From the NCBI RefSeq assembly GCF_019308285.1, contig NZ_WWEM01000012.1, positions 186,001-250,000 on the forward strand: a stretch of 64,000 nt of DNA, given 5' to 3'. The position numbers and the translations under genes were made by a program. The notes below the pieces were generated by a model. The model was not told the DNA's origin. It was given only the letters and a program-made list of their open reading frames with translations, and searched no databases. Positions 7,689 to 17,499 of the stretch are shown here, in pieces (the stretch's first letter is position 1; each line of letters begins with the position of its first letter). The DNA comes from Flavobacterium quisquiliarum. Its GTDB lineage: Bacteria; Bacteroidota; Bacteroidia; Flavobacteriales; Flavobacteriaceae.

Positions 7689-9113
7689 TTATTTAGCATC
7701 AAACCATAATTTAGTCGTCAATAGATCTTTTCCTTGATCGGCTATTGCTGCTTGATAGCTTACACCATTTAATGACTGCTCAGTCCCAGGATAGAAAAAA
7801 CGTGATGGTATTTTTCCGTCCAAAACTGTATCTGGACCAGCTGTTAGAACAGGGAAATCTAATCTTCTCCACTCTGTAAAGGCATCCAAACCTTGCCCGA
7901 AGAAAGCAATCCATTTTTGTGTTCCAATAGATTTAGCATAATTTGAAGCATCATATTTTACAACTGCTTGATTTAAATAATTAGAAATTACTGTATTATC
8001 TGTAATTCCAAATTGATTGAATGAGGCTGTAATGGCATTTTTATAAAGTGCTTCGGCATCTCCAGAAATAAATCCTCTGGCAGCTGCTTCAGCAAGATTA
8101 AATAATGCTTCTGAGTAAGAATAAATTACAGCTGGCGAAGCTGAAGTTAGGAAATAAGTTCCAGGTTTAGATGTTTTAGCAAAACCTTGGTTATTAGCAT
8201 CACTGTTTGACAATCCGTTACCACCTCCAACATAAGTACCAACGCTTGCATCTGATGGTAATTGAGCGTAAACTGGTAAACGAGGATCCGAAAATTCTTT
8301 TAATTTATTAACCATCGTTTTTGAAATACGGAAATCATCACGAGTTTCAAACCAAGCCGAAGCTGGATTTTGCTGAGGAGAAGCAATGTATGTAAACTTA
8401 AAAGTATCGTTATTACTACTTAAAACTCCTGCTGGATCAGTTGTTGCCTCAATTGCAGCTTGTTTTGCTAAAGCGGGTTCTTTATCAGCAATTCTTAATG
8501 CAATTCTCAGACGAAGAGAATTTACATATCTTTTCCATTTTGCAACATCTCCTTTGTAAACCAAATCACCTGTAACAGTACCATTTGTTGTGCCTAATAA
8601 AGACTGCGCTTTTGCTAAATCTTCCAACAAACCTGTGTATACTTCTTTTTGAGTATTGTATGCTGCTGTAACTTTTTGCCCTGCTTCTTTATACGGAATA
8701 CTTCCGTAAGCATCTGTCAACAATAAAAATGTCCAAGAACGAAGCGTTAAAGCAATTCCTTTGTAGTTTGAATTGGCCTGAGCATCTGGAAAATTAATAA
8801 TTGTATTCAAATCTGTGATTAAGGTTGCATAACCTGTATTCCACAAAGAAGTGAATGAAGTATTTGAAACATCGTATCTATCTGGTTCAGTATATTGGAT
8901 TTTAGCCCAATGCTGTACAAATAGTAAAGAGGAGTTAAAGTTATTTTCTGACCCCCAATATAGATCAGCTCCTTGTTTTAAACTTCCAGTTAATAAATAA
9001 GGTGCTAGTGGAGTTTCGGTTGCATTTGGATTTTTATTGATGTCATCCAAAGTATCACTGCATGAGGTCAGTGTCAATCCAAATAAGATTATATATGATA
9101 GCTTTTTTAGCAT
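7689..9113 (-). CDS. SusD/RagB-family outer-membrane lipoprotein (SusD-like_2 type)
   Basis: SusD-type proteins are surface lipoproteins that capture nutrient and lid the TonB-dependent transporter SusC. This 474-residue protein has a lipoprotein signal with lipobox LTSC (Cys18). The mature start TLDDINKNPN and later TPR-like blocks (YKGIALTLRSWTFLLLTDAYGSIPYKEA near 118-145) are typical of the SusD-like_2 subfamily. The C-terminal part has the usual GLDAFTEWRRLDFP motif. It lies 12 bp downstream of its SusC partner (9126-12314) and forms the end of that transcript. No carbohydrate enzyme is adjacent, and the subfamily is often linked to peptide or other non-glycan nutrients, so the substrate stays open. 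Confidence 0.93.
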   Translation of the reverse strand: MLKKLSYIILFGLTLTSCSDTLDDINKNPNATETPLAPYLLTGSLKQGADLYWGSENNFNSSLLFVQHWAKIQYTEPDRYDVSNTSFTSLWNTGYATLITDLNTIINFPDAQANSNYKGIALTLRSWTFLLLTDAYGSIPYKEAGQKVTAAYNTQKEVYTGLLEDLAKAQSLLGTTNGTVTGDLVYKGDVAKWKRYVNSLRLRIALRIADKEPALAKQAAIEATTDPAGVLSSNNDTFKFTYIASPQQNPASAWFETRDDFRISKTMVNKLKEFSDPRLPVYAQLPSDASVGTYVGGGNGLSNSDANNQGFAKTSKPGTYFLTSASPAVIYSYSEALFNLAEAAARGFISGDAEALYKNAITASFNQFGITDNTVISNYLNQAVVKYDASNYAKSIGTQKWIAFFGQGLDAFTEWRRLDFPVLTAGPDTVLDGKIPSRFFYPGTEQSLNGVSYQAAIADQGKDLLTTKLWFDAK

Positions 9114-9125
9114 GATTTCGTGTTT

Positions 9126-12100
9126 TTAGAATTTAAGATTAACATTAAGACTGAAATTTCTGGTTGTTGGTAAAGACAAGCTTTCCAAACCTTGTGCATT
9201 TCCAGTATTGAAAGCCGTTTCAGGATCAATATTCGGTGCATCTTTATATATAAAGAATAAGTTACGACCAACAGCAGTAATACTTGCTCCTTCTAATCCC
9301 AGTTTTCTTGCAAATGACTTATTGAAATTATAAGCCAATTTAATTTCTCTCATTTTTACAAAAGTTGAGCTGTAAATGTAAGCTTCGCTGATGTTGTATG
9401 ATGCTTTGTAATATTCCTGAGCACTAAGTACTTTTGTGTTTGGAGTTCCATTTTCGTACACTCCTTTAAAAATCATACCGTCATCATAAACCGTTACACC
9501 GCTTGGAGCAGTTCCGTTCACCAAAGTTCTTCCATTGGCAGTATTGTTATTTGGATAATAATAACTTAAACCTCCATTTTCAGCACCACGTCCTGGAAGC
9601 GTTGAAGCCAATACCCCTGTATAAGTTCCAGTTCTGTTTGTTCCTGAGAAAATTTCTCCACCAACACTTGCATCAACTAAAACTGATAATTCAAGATTTT
9701 TATATGTCAAAGTATTAGTAACACCAGCTAAATAATCTGGAGTGTAATGCCCTAAAACTCTCTTTGTTGGATCAGCTTTTGGCAATCCGTTTTCTCCTAC
9801 TACAATGTTGCCGTTTGCATCACGTAAATAAGCCGTTCCATAAAGTGCTCCATAAGCCTGTCCTACAGATGCCAATACATCTACACCTCCTGAGGAACCA
9901 ATTGTATAATTTTGAATCTGTTTTGCATAATCCAAAATCTCTACTTTACTTCTGTTTCTAGAATAATTTGCTCCAATATTCCATTTGAAATTCTCTGTCT
10001 GAATTGGGCTACCGTCCAATTGAATTTCTAAACCTCGGTTGTTTACTTTTCCAGCATTGATTAATTGTGAGTTGTAGCCGCTCGAAGCTGTTGTTTTGAT
10101 TTCTAAAATCTGGTCGAAACTGTTTGTGTTATAATAAGCCACATCAAAATGCAATCTGTTTTTCCAGAAAGTAGCCTCTAAACCAATCTCCGTTGAACGT
10201 GTAGTTTCTGGTTTTAAATTCTCATTCAATTTTCTTTGTGAAGAAGTTTGAATTGGATTTCCATCAAATGCTGTCTGGAAATTATAAACTGTTGCTAATT
10301 GATACGGATCTGCATCATTACCTACTTCAGACCAACCACCACGTAATTTTAAAAAATCAAGTGTATTGCTTTTTAGATTTAATGCCTCAGACAAAACTAA
10401 ACTTCCATTAATAGATGGGTAAAAATAAGAACGATTGTTGCTTGGTAATGTAGATGACCAATCGTTACGAGCTGTTACGTTCAAATACGCATAGTTTTTA
10501 TATCCTAATTGTGCAGAAGCATAAGCACTATATACTCTCAATCTTGATAATGTATTTGATGATGTCAAAGGGTCTCTTGAATTCGTCAAAGTATATAGAT
10601 CTGGTACTGCTAAACGTGGTGCTTTTTGATAATTGTTAGCATCACTGTGATTACGGATGTTGAATCCGGCAAGAGCATCTAAACTAAAATCATCATTCAA
10701 TTTTTTAGTATAAGTAAAAATACCTTCTGTGTTTTGTTCGTTTACTGTGTAAGCATCTTCAGCGTATGATCCGAAAGGCGTTCCGTTTGTACCGTATTTG
10801 ATTGTATATTTTCTACGGTCATTGTAATAATCAACTCCTGTACGGAATCTGAAATTAAGTCCATCAGCCAATGTAGCATCCAAATGTACATCTCCAATAA
10901 AACGGTTACGCTGCTGACTTGTGGTATTATAATATGCATTCCAATAAGGGTTGCTGTAATAACTGTTATTCCAGTTTACATTTCTGTTATTTTGAAGCTC
11001 ATTAATATCAACCTGACGACCGAACCATAAAAACTGAAGCATTACACCCGCAGCACGATTCCCTTGTGGTCCACCTGGCAACGCTGGAGCATTAGTTGTA
11101 ATATAATTACCTGTAACTCCAACTTTTATGCTTTTTGAAATTTGGTAATTCGTGTTAATGGTAAAGTTTGTTTTGTTTACTTCACTATTTGGCACTGTTC
11201 CCAATTGTTTTTGATTGTTTACTCCCAAACGAAAATCTGATTTTTCATCTGATCTTGCTACAGAAACACTATTGTCATAGGTAAGTCCTGTATTAAAGAA
11301 ATCTTTCACATTGTTAGGATGAGCTACAAAAGGGACTGCTTCTCCATTTGAGAAAAATTGAGGTATAAGACGTCCGTCTAATCTTGGCCCCCAGCTTTCG
11401 TCAACACCATCATTTACACCGCCTCCTTTTCCGTCAACAAAGCTGAATCTTCCGTTTGAACCTTGTCCATATGAGTTTTGAAAACTAGGTAAAGTCGCTA
11501 CTTGAGAAATTGTGATTCCTGAATTTACAGTAATTCCCAATCCTTTCTGGCTTTTTCCAGATTTCGTCGTAATCAAAACCACACCATGTGCCGCACGTGA
11601 TCCGTAAAGTGCCGCCGCGTTTGGTCCTTTTAATACCGTTAAAGTTTCAATATCATTTGGATTTAAATCGGCTATAGCATTTTTAAAGTCACGTGTTGCT
11701 CCTCCTACACTTCCTAATTGTGAGTTATCTACAGGAACTCCATCTACCACAAACAATGGCTGATTGTTTCCTGCAATAGAAGTTTCTCCACGAATGATAA
11801 TACGAGAAGATCCCATATCTCCTTGAGAATTTGTAATACGTACACCCGCTAATTTTCCGCTAAGACTGTTTAAGAAGTTCGTTTCTTTTGTCTCAGCAAT
11901 ATCTTTGTTTTTAAGCGCTTGAGTCGTATATCCTAAAGATTTCTTTTCTTTTGAAATACCAAGCGCTGTAACCACTACTTCAGATAATTGATTTTGTTCT
12001 TCTGTAAGATCAATTACAACTGAATTTTCATTAATGGTAAACTCTCTCTTTTTGTATCCCAAGTAACTTACTATTACGGTATATGGCAGTTTCTGTCCCG

Positions 12101-12314
12101 TTTGGAAATAAAATTTACCATCAAAATCGGTTTGAACACCATGCGTAGTACCTTTAATCACAATTGATGCTCCAATAATAGGTTCTTTAGTAACGGCATC
12201 TATCACTGTTCCGCCAACTTTTGACTGAATCAGTGGTTGCTTTTCCTGAGCCGTCGCACCGATGGAAATCAATAAAATACATAATCCAATATATCTATTT
12301 AATATTTTTTTCAT
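9126..12314 (-). CDS. SusC/RagA-family TonB-dependent outer-membrane transporter
   Basis: A 1062-residue transporter that imports nutrient across the outer membrane using TonB energy. It has a signal peptide (1-22, ending GATAQ), a carboxypeptidase-like regulatory domain (about 33-113, GTVIDAVTKEPIIGASIVIKG), a plug with SEVVVTALGI and NDIETLTVLKGPNAAALYGSRAAHGVVLITTK, then a beta-barrel ending NVNLKF. It lacks an N-terminal STN domain, and no sigma/anti-sigma pair is next to it, so it is not of the trans-envelope signalling type. A TAnnTTTG-like element about 390 bp upstream and a short leader frame (12444-12470) hint at a long, regulated 5' region. Confidence 0.95.
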   Translation of the reverse strand: MKKILNRYIGLCILLISIGATAQEKQPLIQSKVGGTVIDAVTKEPIIGASIVIKGTTHGVQTDFDGKFYFQTGQKLPYTVIVSYLGYKKREFTINENSVVIDLTEEQNQLSEVVVTALGISKEKKSLGYTTQALKNKDIAETKETNFLNSLSGKLAGVRITNSQGDMGSSRIIIRGETSIAGNNQPLFVVDGVPVDNSQLGSVGGATRDFKNAIADLNPNDIETLTVLKGPNAAALYGSRAAHGVVLITTKSGKSQKGLGITVNSGITISQVATLPSFQNSYGQGSNGRFSFVDGKGGGVNDGVDESWGPRLDGRLIPQFFSNGEAVPFVAHPNNVKDFFNTGLTYDNSVSVARSDEKSDFRLGVNNQKQLGTVPNSEVNKTNFTINTNYQISKSIKVGVTGNYITTNAPALPGGPQGNRAAGVMLQFLWFGRQVDINELQNNRNVNWNNSYYSNPYWNAYYNTTSQQRNRFIGDVHLDATLADGLNFRFRTGVDYYNDRRKYTIKYGTNGTPFGSYAEDAYTVNEQNTEGIFTYTKKLNDDFSLDALAGFNIRNHSDANNYQKAPRLAVPDLYTLTNSRDPLTSSNTLSRLRVYSAYASAQLGYKNYAYLNVTARNDWSSTLPSNNRSYFYPSINGSLVLSEALNLKSNTLDFLKLRGGWSEVGNDADPYQLATVYNFQTAFDGNPIQTSSQRKLNENLKPETTRSTEIGLEATFWKNRLHFDVAYYNTNSFDQILEIKTTASSGYNSQLINAGKVNNRGLEIQLDGSPIQTENFKWNIGANYSRNRSKVEILDYAKQIQNYTIGSSGGVDVLASVGQAYGALYGTAYLRDANGNIVVGENGLPKADPTKRVLGHYTPDYLAGVTNTLTYKNLELSVLVDASVGGEIFSGTNRTGTYTGVLASTLPGRGAENGGLSYYYPNNNTANGRTLVNGTAPSGVTVYDDGMIFKGVYENGTPNTKVLSAQEYYKASYNISEAYIYSSTFVKMREIKLAYNFNKSFARKLGLEGASITAVGRNLFFIYKDAPNIDPETAFNTGNAQGLESLSLPTTRNFSLNVNLKF

Positions 12315-12965
12315 TAGTTCTTTTTAGTTTAATAAATCAAGGATTGCGTTAAACAGAAAAAAATCTGTTGTCGCTTCCCTTCTAGAGATGTATATTTTTT
12401 TTAAGCTCGACCATTTCTGCGACTACAGGAATGGCATATTGTTTTACCGGCTACACATTCGTTTTTTCATTTTTTCTTCTTTTTTTGATTACTATTATTT
12501 GGATTGGCCTATACAAGAGCTGCCCTATTGCTAAGGTTCACTCTAATTAAAATTTGTTGAAATTGGGAATTGAAGACTTTTAACAGAAGCTGCACATGAG
12601 ATCGAAACAGCTAAAAGATTTCTGTTTGTTTGAAAGTGAAATGTTTTTACTCGTCTTCATTATTGGGAAAATTTTAAACTCTACTAATTTGATAGAACAA
12701 AAGTATGTTAAAAATTTTAATATAAAAGTATTATTGCATTTTTTTTGCAAAAAAAATGTTAACGAAAACGATAAAGAAATTATAAATAATTGATAAACAA
12801 TAAATTAAAAACCATAATGATTTTTGCTCCTTAATAAGAATTTTACTAAACAGCAGGAATTTCAATTGATAAAAAGTCCATTTTAAATGCTTTTTAACCG
12901 TTTTAAATGTTTTTAAAAATGAAAAAGTGTCTGAAAAGAAAAATCTGAAGTCTAAAAAATAGCTA
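12315..12965. other. Long 5' region of SusC operon 1 with possible leader elements
   Basis: About 650 bp without a supported gene; two frames of 65 and 82 codons here are AT-rich and unlike proteins. On the minus strand, upstream of the SusC gene, I see a TACTTTTG element (12698-12705, matching TAnnTTTG), a short frame MKKRMCSR (12444-12470), and an imperfect hairpin (12410-12435, arms CCATT/AATGG with inner CTG/CAG). A small AACAGA/TCTGTT hairpin lies close to the start. Together they suggest a structured leader of roughly 390 nt; none matches a riboswitch I know. Confidence 0.4.
12444..12470 (-). CDS. Possible leader peptide MKKRMCSR
   Basis: An eight-codon frame starts ATG and ends TAA, 130 bp upstream of the SusC start on the same strand and just before an imperfect hairpin. 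It is too short to prove by sequence alone. It is listed because the long leader is otherwise empty and the frame ends directly at a structured element. Confidence 0.25.
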   Translation of the reverse strand: MKKRMCSR

Positions 12966-13000
12966 TAAAAAAATGCCAAACCTTTCGGCTTGGCATTTTG
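12966..13000 (-). terminator. Intrinsic terminator downstream of the DUF3347 gene
   Basis: On the minus strand, AAAATGCCAA pairs with TTGGCATTTT (12970-12979 with 12990-12999), followed by a T-run. A second small hairpin (AATGCTTT/AAAGCATT, 13009-13028) lies just before it. Together they close the minus-strand protease/SusCD operon. Confidence 0.8.
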
Positions 13001-13108
13001 ATTTTTTCAATGCTTTATAAAAAGCATTAAAGAAAAATATAGTAGAAACGACAAATACGGCTTCAGTTAGAACACCGTATTTATCAAACTAATTCAAATT
13101 AAAAAAAA

Positions 13109-13630
13109 CTACAAACTTGCTTTTACTTCTCCACAAGTCAGCATATTTTTTGGATAATAAGGATTCTTTATTTCCTTACTATCACTTGTCCAAACAGCGC
13201 CTGTCATTGGACAAACCTGTAAATATAATGCCGCATCAGCTGCTTTGAATTTTGAAGCCACATCCCAGTATTTCACAGAAAGTGATTCAAAAATTTTGCG
13301 CTGTTTATTAATATTTTTAGTCGCTGCCATTTCAGCTGCTAAATCTGAAATTGCTTTTCTTGTTGTTGTCGCCGCATTCATTTGTTCTAAAGTCAGTTTT
13401 TTAAATTTGAAGCTTTTCAAGGAATTCTTTAAAGCTTCAGCGTTTTTTACAACGGCAAGACTATCTGAAGTGATTAAACTGTTTTTTAAAGCCAGATAAT
13501 TTTTAGTAATTTCCTTTTTTTGTTCTTCCCTTTTTTGAACCAATTCTGGCGCTACTTCTTCTTTTGAAGTTACTTGTGCCTGAGCAAAACCGCTTAAGAA
13601 GATTAGGGCGATAACTAATAGTTTTTTCAT
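13109..13630 (-). CDS. DUF3347 secreted protein
   Basis: The 173-residue protein has a signal peptide (1-18, ending GFAQA), a helical middle and the C-terminal DUF3347 signature CPMTGAVWTSDSKEIKNPYY...CGEV. The CPM...C motif resembles the metal-binding tail seen in this domain when it is attached to or near copper/heavy-metal efflux proteins, so periplasmic metal binding is possible (family inference). Its ATG overlaps the stop of the upstream metalloprotease by 4 bp (13627-13630), so the two are translationally coupled. It is the last gene of the operon starting at SusC 2. Confidence 0.85.
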   Translation of the reverse strand: MKKLLVIALIFLSGFAQAQVTSKEEVAPELVQKREEQKKEITKNYLALKNSLITSDSLAVVKNAEALKNSLKSFKFKKLTLEQMNAATTTRKAISDLAAEMAATKNINKQRKIFESLSVKYWDVASKFKAADAALYLQVCPMTGAVWTSDSKEIKNPYYPKNMLTCGEVKASL

Positions 13631-16065
13631 ATCGTTGTAGTTGAATTTAATTTTGTACTTATTTTGTCTATTTCAATCAAGATTGCTTCGAAATGATCTT
13701 TATTTATTCCTGTTGCACTGTTCATTAACTTAACAACCTCCGCTCTCAATTTAACCAAGTGCTGTTTACCATATAATCTAACATCGCTTCGCTGTGCTGC
13801 ATTTAATGCTTTTCCTGGTTCCGTTTCTTTAGGCAGTAACAACATGCCTATTTTTTCGATGTAACCACGCTGTAAACTTCTTCTATAAAAATCTTGTTTC
13901 TCGTCACCACTGAATTTTATCCAAACCGTTTGCTGTAAATCGTTTAAGAATTCAGGCACCGTATAAGCGCCTTCAAACTGAATTGCTTTTTGGCTGATGT
14001 TATAAAGCATTCCTGAACTCAACAACATATTCAACACTTGATTTTGCTGATCTGAAATCTGCTCAGATGTTTTTAATGGAATCAATTTATCTAATTCCTG
14101 TGGATACATCCAAAGCGGTGCAACAAATAATTGTCTTCCAACATAATCTACTGCTGCTTTTACTTTTGCTTTAGGAACCGGCTGAAAAACTGATCCTTTT
14201 TCGTCAACAGTACGTTTAGTGATGTAGTTGCTTCCAATATTTTTAAGAACGTGATACAAATAGCGGCTGTATTGCGACACCACTGCTTTATGCATCTCTT
14301 CTAAATTCTCATAAGCATCATTTGGCTGATACGTCCATTCGATAAGATTTGGAACTACGCGTTTTAGGTTTTTAATTCCGTAATCACTTGCTAAAACAGC
14401 ATCATCACCAATGTCTTCTTTTTGGCTTCTTGGATCTTCATCTTTTCCTTCTCCACCAAACCATAATTTAGGATTAGCTGTTAAACTATCTGTGGTTAAT
14501 TTGGCAAGAATTTTTTCTTCCTCAAACTCATCTTTCGCTTTTGGATAATAACCATAGCCCCATTTCACAGCCCAGTTATCATAAATTCCAATTCTTGGGT
14601 AAATTCCTTTTGGACTGATATTATCTTCTGGCTGTGCTACATAATTGAATCGGGCATAGTCCATAATCGAAACTGTATGTCCGTTAGCTTCAACCCATTT
14701 TTTGTCTCTTAATTTTTCAACTGGAGTCGCACTGCTCGCTCCCATATTATGACGAAGACCAATGGTATGACCAATTTCGTGAGAAGAAACAAAACGAATC
14801 AATTGTCCCATTAATTCATCATCCAAATGCATTTTTCTAGCTCTTGCATCTAATGGTCCAGCTTGAATCATATACCATCTCTGTACTAATTTCATCACAT
14901 TATGATACCAGCCTACGTGACTTTCAATGATTTCACCGCTTCTTGGATCACTAATTCTTGGTCCGTAAGCGTTTGGTGTTTCAGAAGCATAATAACGTAC
15001 AACAGAATATCGTGCATCTTCCAAACTCATCGTTGGGTCATTTTCCGGCCATTCTTTACCTACAATGGCGTTTTTAAAACCTGCTGCTTCAAAAGCTTTC
15101 TGCCAATCATTGATTCCGGCAATTAAATAGGGTCTCCATTTTTTTGGTGTTGCCGGATCGATATAATAAACGATTTGCTTTTTTGGTTCAACCAATTCGC
15201 CGTTTAGATATTTTTTGATGTCTTTATCTTTAGGCTCCAAACGATAGCGCTGAATAATATATTTTGTTTGAGCACGTTGTTCATCATCATCAAACAGAAC
15301 ATATTTGTTAGCAAAATACCCTACTCTTTCATCAAAGAAACGTTTACGCATAGGCGTTTTTGGAAGCAGTACAATTGAAGTATTCAAACGTAATGTTATA
15401 CTACCACTACTGGCTGTTGAACTTGTGTAAGTCTTTGTCGTTTTTACCTCAATATTGATTGGATAAGTATCTATACTTTCAATAAAAGATTTGTCATCTG
15501 CAAGAGAAGTTAATTTTTTCTCTGTTTTCTCTTTGCTATCGATAGCAAACATTGGATTGTCTTTCTTAAAAACATCCGTTACCTCGATAACGACTTCTTT
15601 TGTATCAGGATTCATTGTTTTAATTGGAAAAGCGGCAACAATTGGATTTTCGTTGCTTCCAGCTAATGCTTTTGCCAACATTGAATCGGCTGAACGAACG
15701 TCTTGTCTGTATTGCAGTGATCTTAAATAAACGGTGTTGTTGGCTCCTTTTTCAAAATAAATAGTCTGTTCGTTGGCTTTTTCTCCACCAAAAACTCCCA
15801 TTCCTTCTGGTGTAGAAAGAAATCGGGTTACCACCAGCATGTATCTATTGAACAAGCTGTCTGGAATTTGAAAATAGTATTTGGTATCTACCTGACTTAC
15901 CGTAAAAAGACCAGCTTTGTTTTTGGCTTTATCGGTAATTACTTTGTTATAAGCCAGCATGCCTTTTGGCTGAGTACTGGTACTGTCGGCTTTTTTTTCT
16001 GGAGTTTGAGCAAAACCATGCTGTCCAAAAGACAGCATGATCAGCATTATAAATAATTTCTTCAT
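13627..16065 (-). CDS. Secreted zinc-dependent metalloprotease (DUF5117/DUF4953 type)
   Basis: The 812-residue protein has a signal peptide (about 1-20, ending HGFAQ), a DUF5117-like beta domain (about 70-260) and a metzincin-like catalytic domain. The zinc motif HEIGHTIGLRH is at residues 429-439 (His429, Glu430, His433, His439), followed by HNMGASSATPVEKLRDKKW. This HExxHxxGxxH pattern is complete, so an active endopeptidase is expected in the periplasm or outside the cell. It is encoded 5 bp after the SusD gene of pair 2, which suggests that pair imports peptides or protein-bound nutrients. The DUF3347 gene overlaps its end. Confidence 0.92.
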   Translation of the reverse strand: MKKLFIMLIMLSFGQHGFAQTPEKKADSTSTQPKGMLAYNKVITDKAKNKAGLFTVSQVDTKYYFQIPDSLFNRYMLVVTRFLSTPEGMGVFGGEKANEQTIYFEKGANNTVYLRSLQYRQDVRSADSMLAKALAGSNENPIVAAFPIKTMNPDTKEVVIEVTDVFKKDNPMFAIDSKEKTEKKLTSLADDKSFIESIDTYPINIEVKTTKTYTSSTASSGSITLRLNTSIVLLPKTPMRKRFFDERVGYFANKYVLFDDDEQRAQTKYIIQRYRLEPKDKDIKKYLNGELVEPKKQIVYYIDPATPKKWRPYLIAGINDWQKAFEAAGFKNAIVGKEWPENDPTMSLEDARYSVVRYYASETPNAYGPRISDPRSGEIIESHVGWYHNVMKLVQRWYMIQAGPLDARARKMHLDDELMGQLIRFVSSHEIGHTIGLRHNMGASSATPVEKLRDKKWVEANGHTVSIMDYARFNYVAQPEDNISPKGIYPRIGIYDNWAVKWGYGYYPKAKDEFEEEKILAKLTTDSLTANPKLWFGGEGKDEDPRSQKEDIGDDAVLASDYGIKNLKRVVPNLIEWTYQPNDAYENLEEMHKAVVSQYSRYLYHVLKNIGSNYITKRTVDEKGSVFQPVPKAKVKAAVDYVGRQLFVAPLWMYPQELDKLIPLKTSEQISDQQNQVLNMLLSSGMLYNISQKAIQFEGAYTVPEFLNDLQQTVWIKFSGDEKQDFYRRSLQRGYIEKIGMLLLPKETEPGKALNAAQRSDVRLYGKQHLVKLRAEVVKLMNSATGINKDHFEAILIEIDKISTKLNSTTTI

Positions 16066-16070
16066 CTCAA

Positions 16071-17495
16071 TTAAAATGGAAGTTTTTCGTCTGTATTTAA
16101 AGTCAATTTTGGATTCTTTTGCAAAGCAGACAAAGGAAATGGAATAATATACAATCGAGAGTTTGGCTGTAAAGTATATGTTTTTTGAGGAACCGTTTTA
16201 TTCACGATTGGGAATACTCTTGTAACCGTTTTGGCGTATTCTGTTTCCGTATTTAATCGTTTCAAATCGAAAAAGCGGTTAAAACCTAAAAGCAATTCTT
16301 TTCTTCTTTCATTAATCACCAATTGCATTGTTTCTTTTCGAGTAGCCGGAACTGTTAAGTTTACCGTACCTGAAAGAATACGTTTTGCTCTTAATGTATT
16401 TAAAACGGCAACTGCTTCGTTCAATTTATCTTGTCTCGCTAAACATTCTGCCTGCATCAAATACACTTCGGTTGTTTTCATCCCCACTGTTGGATAGAAA
16501 AATCTTGTGTACTGAGTGCCCCAATACGCTGTACCAGAACCTTGATCTAAATTGGTTGTGCTGGTAGAATTGAAGAATAAATTAAAACGGGCATCATTTG
16601 TTCCAAATAACGTTCTTAATTCTGGACTAATGATGTATAACTGGCCAAAATTCATTTCGTTGTAACCCGTCATATACATATAACTTAATACTTCAGTATT
16701 ATTTGCAGCAGGAACAGCCAAAGCAGTTGGTCCGCCTTGTGCGTTATAAGCTACCATATCAAATATCTGATTGTTGTAGCTTAATGATTTTTCAGCGGCT
16801 TCCTGTGCTTTCGCAATTTCTCTTTTAAACAAATGCACTTTTGCTTTAAAAGCATAAGCAAATGCCAATGAAGGATGATAAACATCGGCCGGTTTCTCTA
16901 AAAGATACGGTAATGCTTCATCAATATCTCTTTGAATAAAGTCATAAACTTGTGCCACAGTAGATTTTGAAGGCTGTGCTTCTAAATCAAATTTGTCCAT
17001 AATACAAATTCCTCCATCTGTAGCTGCTGTATTGGGGTCATACCCTTTTGCATAAGTATTTACTAATAAAAAGTGATCGTACGCTCGGTAAATTCTAGCT
17101 TCAGCTTTTGCTAATCGTTTGATGTTTTCATCTCCTTTGCTATTATCTACTAAAGTAATAATGGTATTCCATCTGTTGATATAACTATAGGCTTGATTGT
17201 AAAAACTCGATCCGGTCATTAATGAAACTCGATCAACACTTTCATCAAAAGTAAAATTAAGAATATCGATGTTTGGGGTTCTACCAATTACATTGGCTTC
17301 TCTCATCCATTGATCATCTGACAAGTATTGAAAGTTATTAATTGGATAACCACGTCCAGGAAGCGAAACCAATTCAAGAAATTGCTGTGGTGTTTCAATC
17401 ACTAAAGCTCCTTTAGGTGTTATATCTGTATAATCGTCACATGATGACACTGTTAGCATCATTAAGGAAAGCAGTGTTATATATATCTTTTTCAT
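16071..17495 (-). CDS. SusD/RagB-family outer-membrane lipoprotein
   Basis: Partner of the STN-type SusC at 17500-21147. I place the start at ATG 17495, which gives MKKIYITLLSLMMLTVSSCDDY with lipobox VSSC (Cys19). A longer frame to 17606 would add 37 unsupported residues and overlap the SusC gene. The 474-residue product shows TPR-like helices (about 120-230, KRLAKAEARIYRAYDHFLLVNTYAKGYDP) and the C-terminal SusD signature (about 345-410, TTEVYLMQAECLARQDKLNEAVAVLNTLRAKR, NERRKELLLGFNRFFDLKRLN). The 4-bp gap to SusC and 5-bp gap to the protease indicate one transcript. Confidence 0.94.
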   Translation of the reverse strand: MKKIYITLLSLMMLTVSSCDDYTDITPKGALVIETPQQFLELVSLPGRGYPINNFQYLSDDQWMREANVIGRTPNIDILNFTFDESVDRVSLMTGSSFYNQAYSYINRWNTIITLVDNSKGDENIKRLAKAEARIYRAYDHFLLVNTYAKGYDPNTAATDGGICIMDKFDLEAQPSKSTVAQVYDFIQRDIDEALPYLLEKPADVYHPSLAFAYAFKAKVHLFKREIAKAQEAAEKSLSYNNQIFDMVAYNAQGGPTALAVPAANNTEVLSYMYMTGYNEMNFGQLYIISPELRTLFGTNDARFNLFFNSTSTTNLDQGSGTAYWGTQYTRFFYPTVGMKTTEVYLMQAECLARQDKLNEAVAVLNTLRAKRILSGTVNLTVPATRKETMQLVINERRKELLLGFNRFFDLKRLNTETEYAKTVTRVFPIVNKTVPQKTYTLQPNSRLYIIPFPLSALQKNPKLTLNTDEKLPF

Positions 17496-17499
17496 TTTT

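Noticed and set aside
9503..10939. Several short frames inside the SusC gene on both strands
   Set aside because: They are shadow frames of a long, well-supported coding region.
12410..12435. Imperfect hairpin as a known riboswitch (SAM, cobalamin, TPP)
   Set aside because: None of the conserved riboswitch sequence blocks I know could be found around it.
12596..12979. Frames of 65 and 82 codons in the SusC operon 1 upstream region
   Set aside because: Phe/Lys/Ile-rich translations of AT-rich DNA, overlapping each other on opposite strands, and one runs into a terminator.
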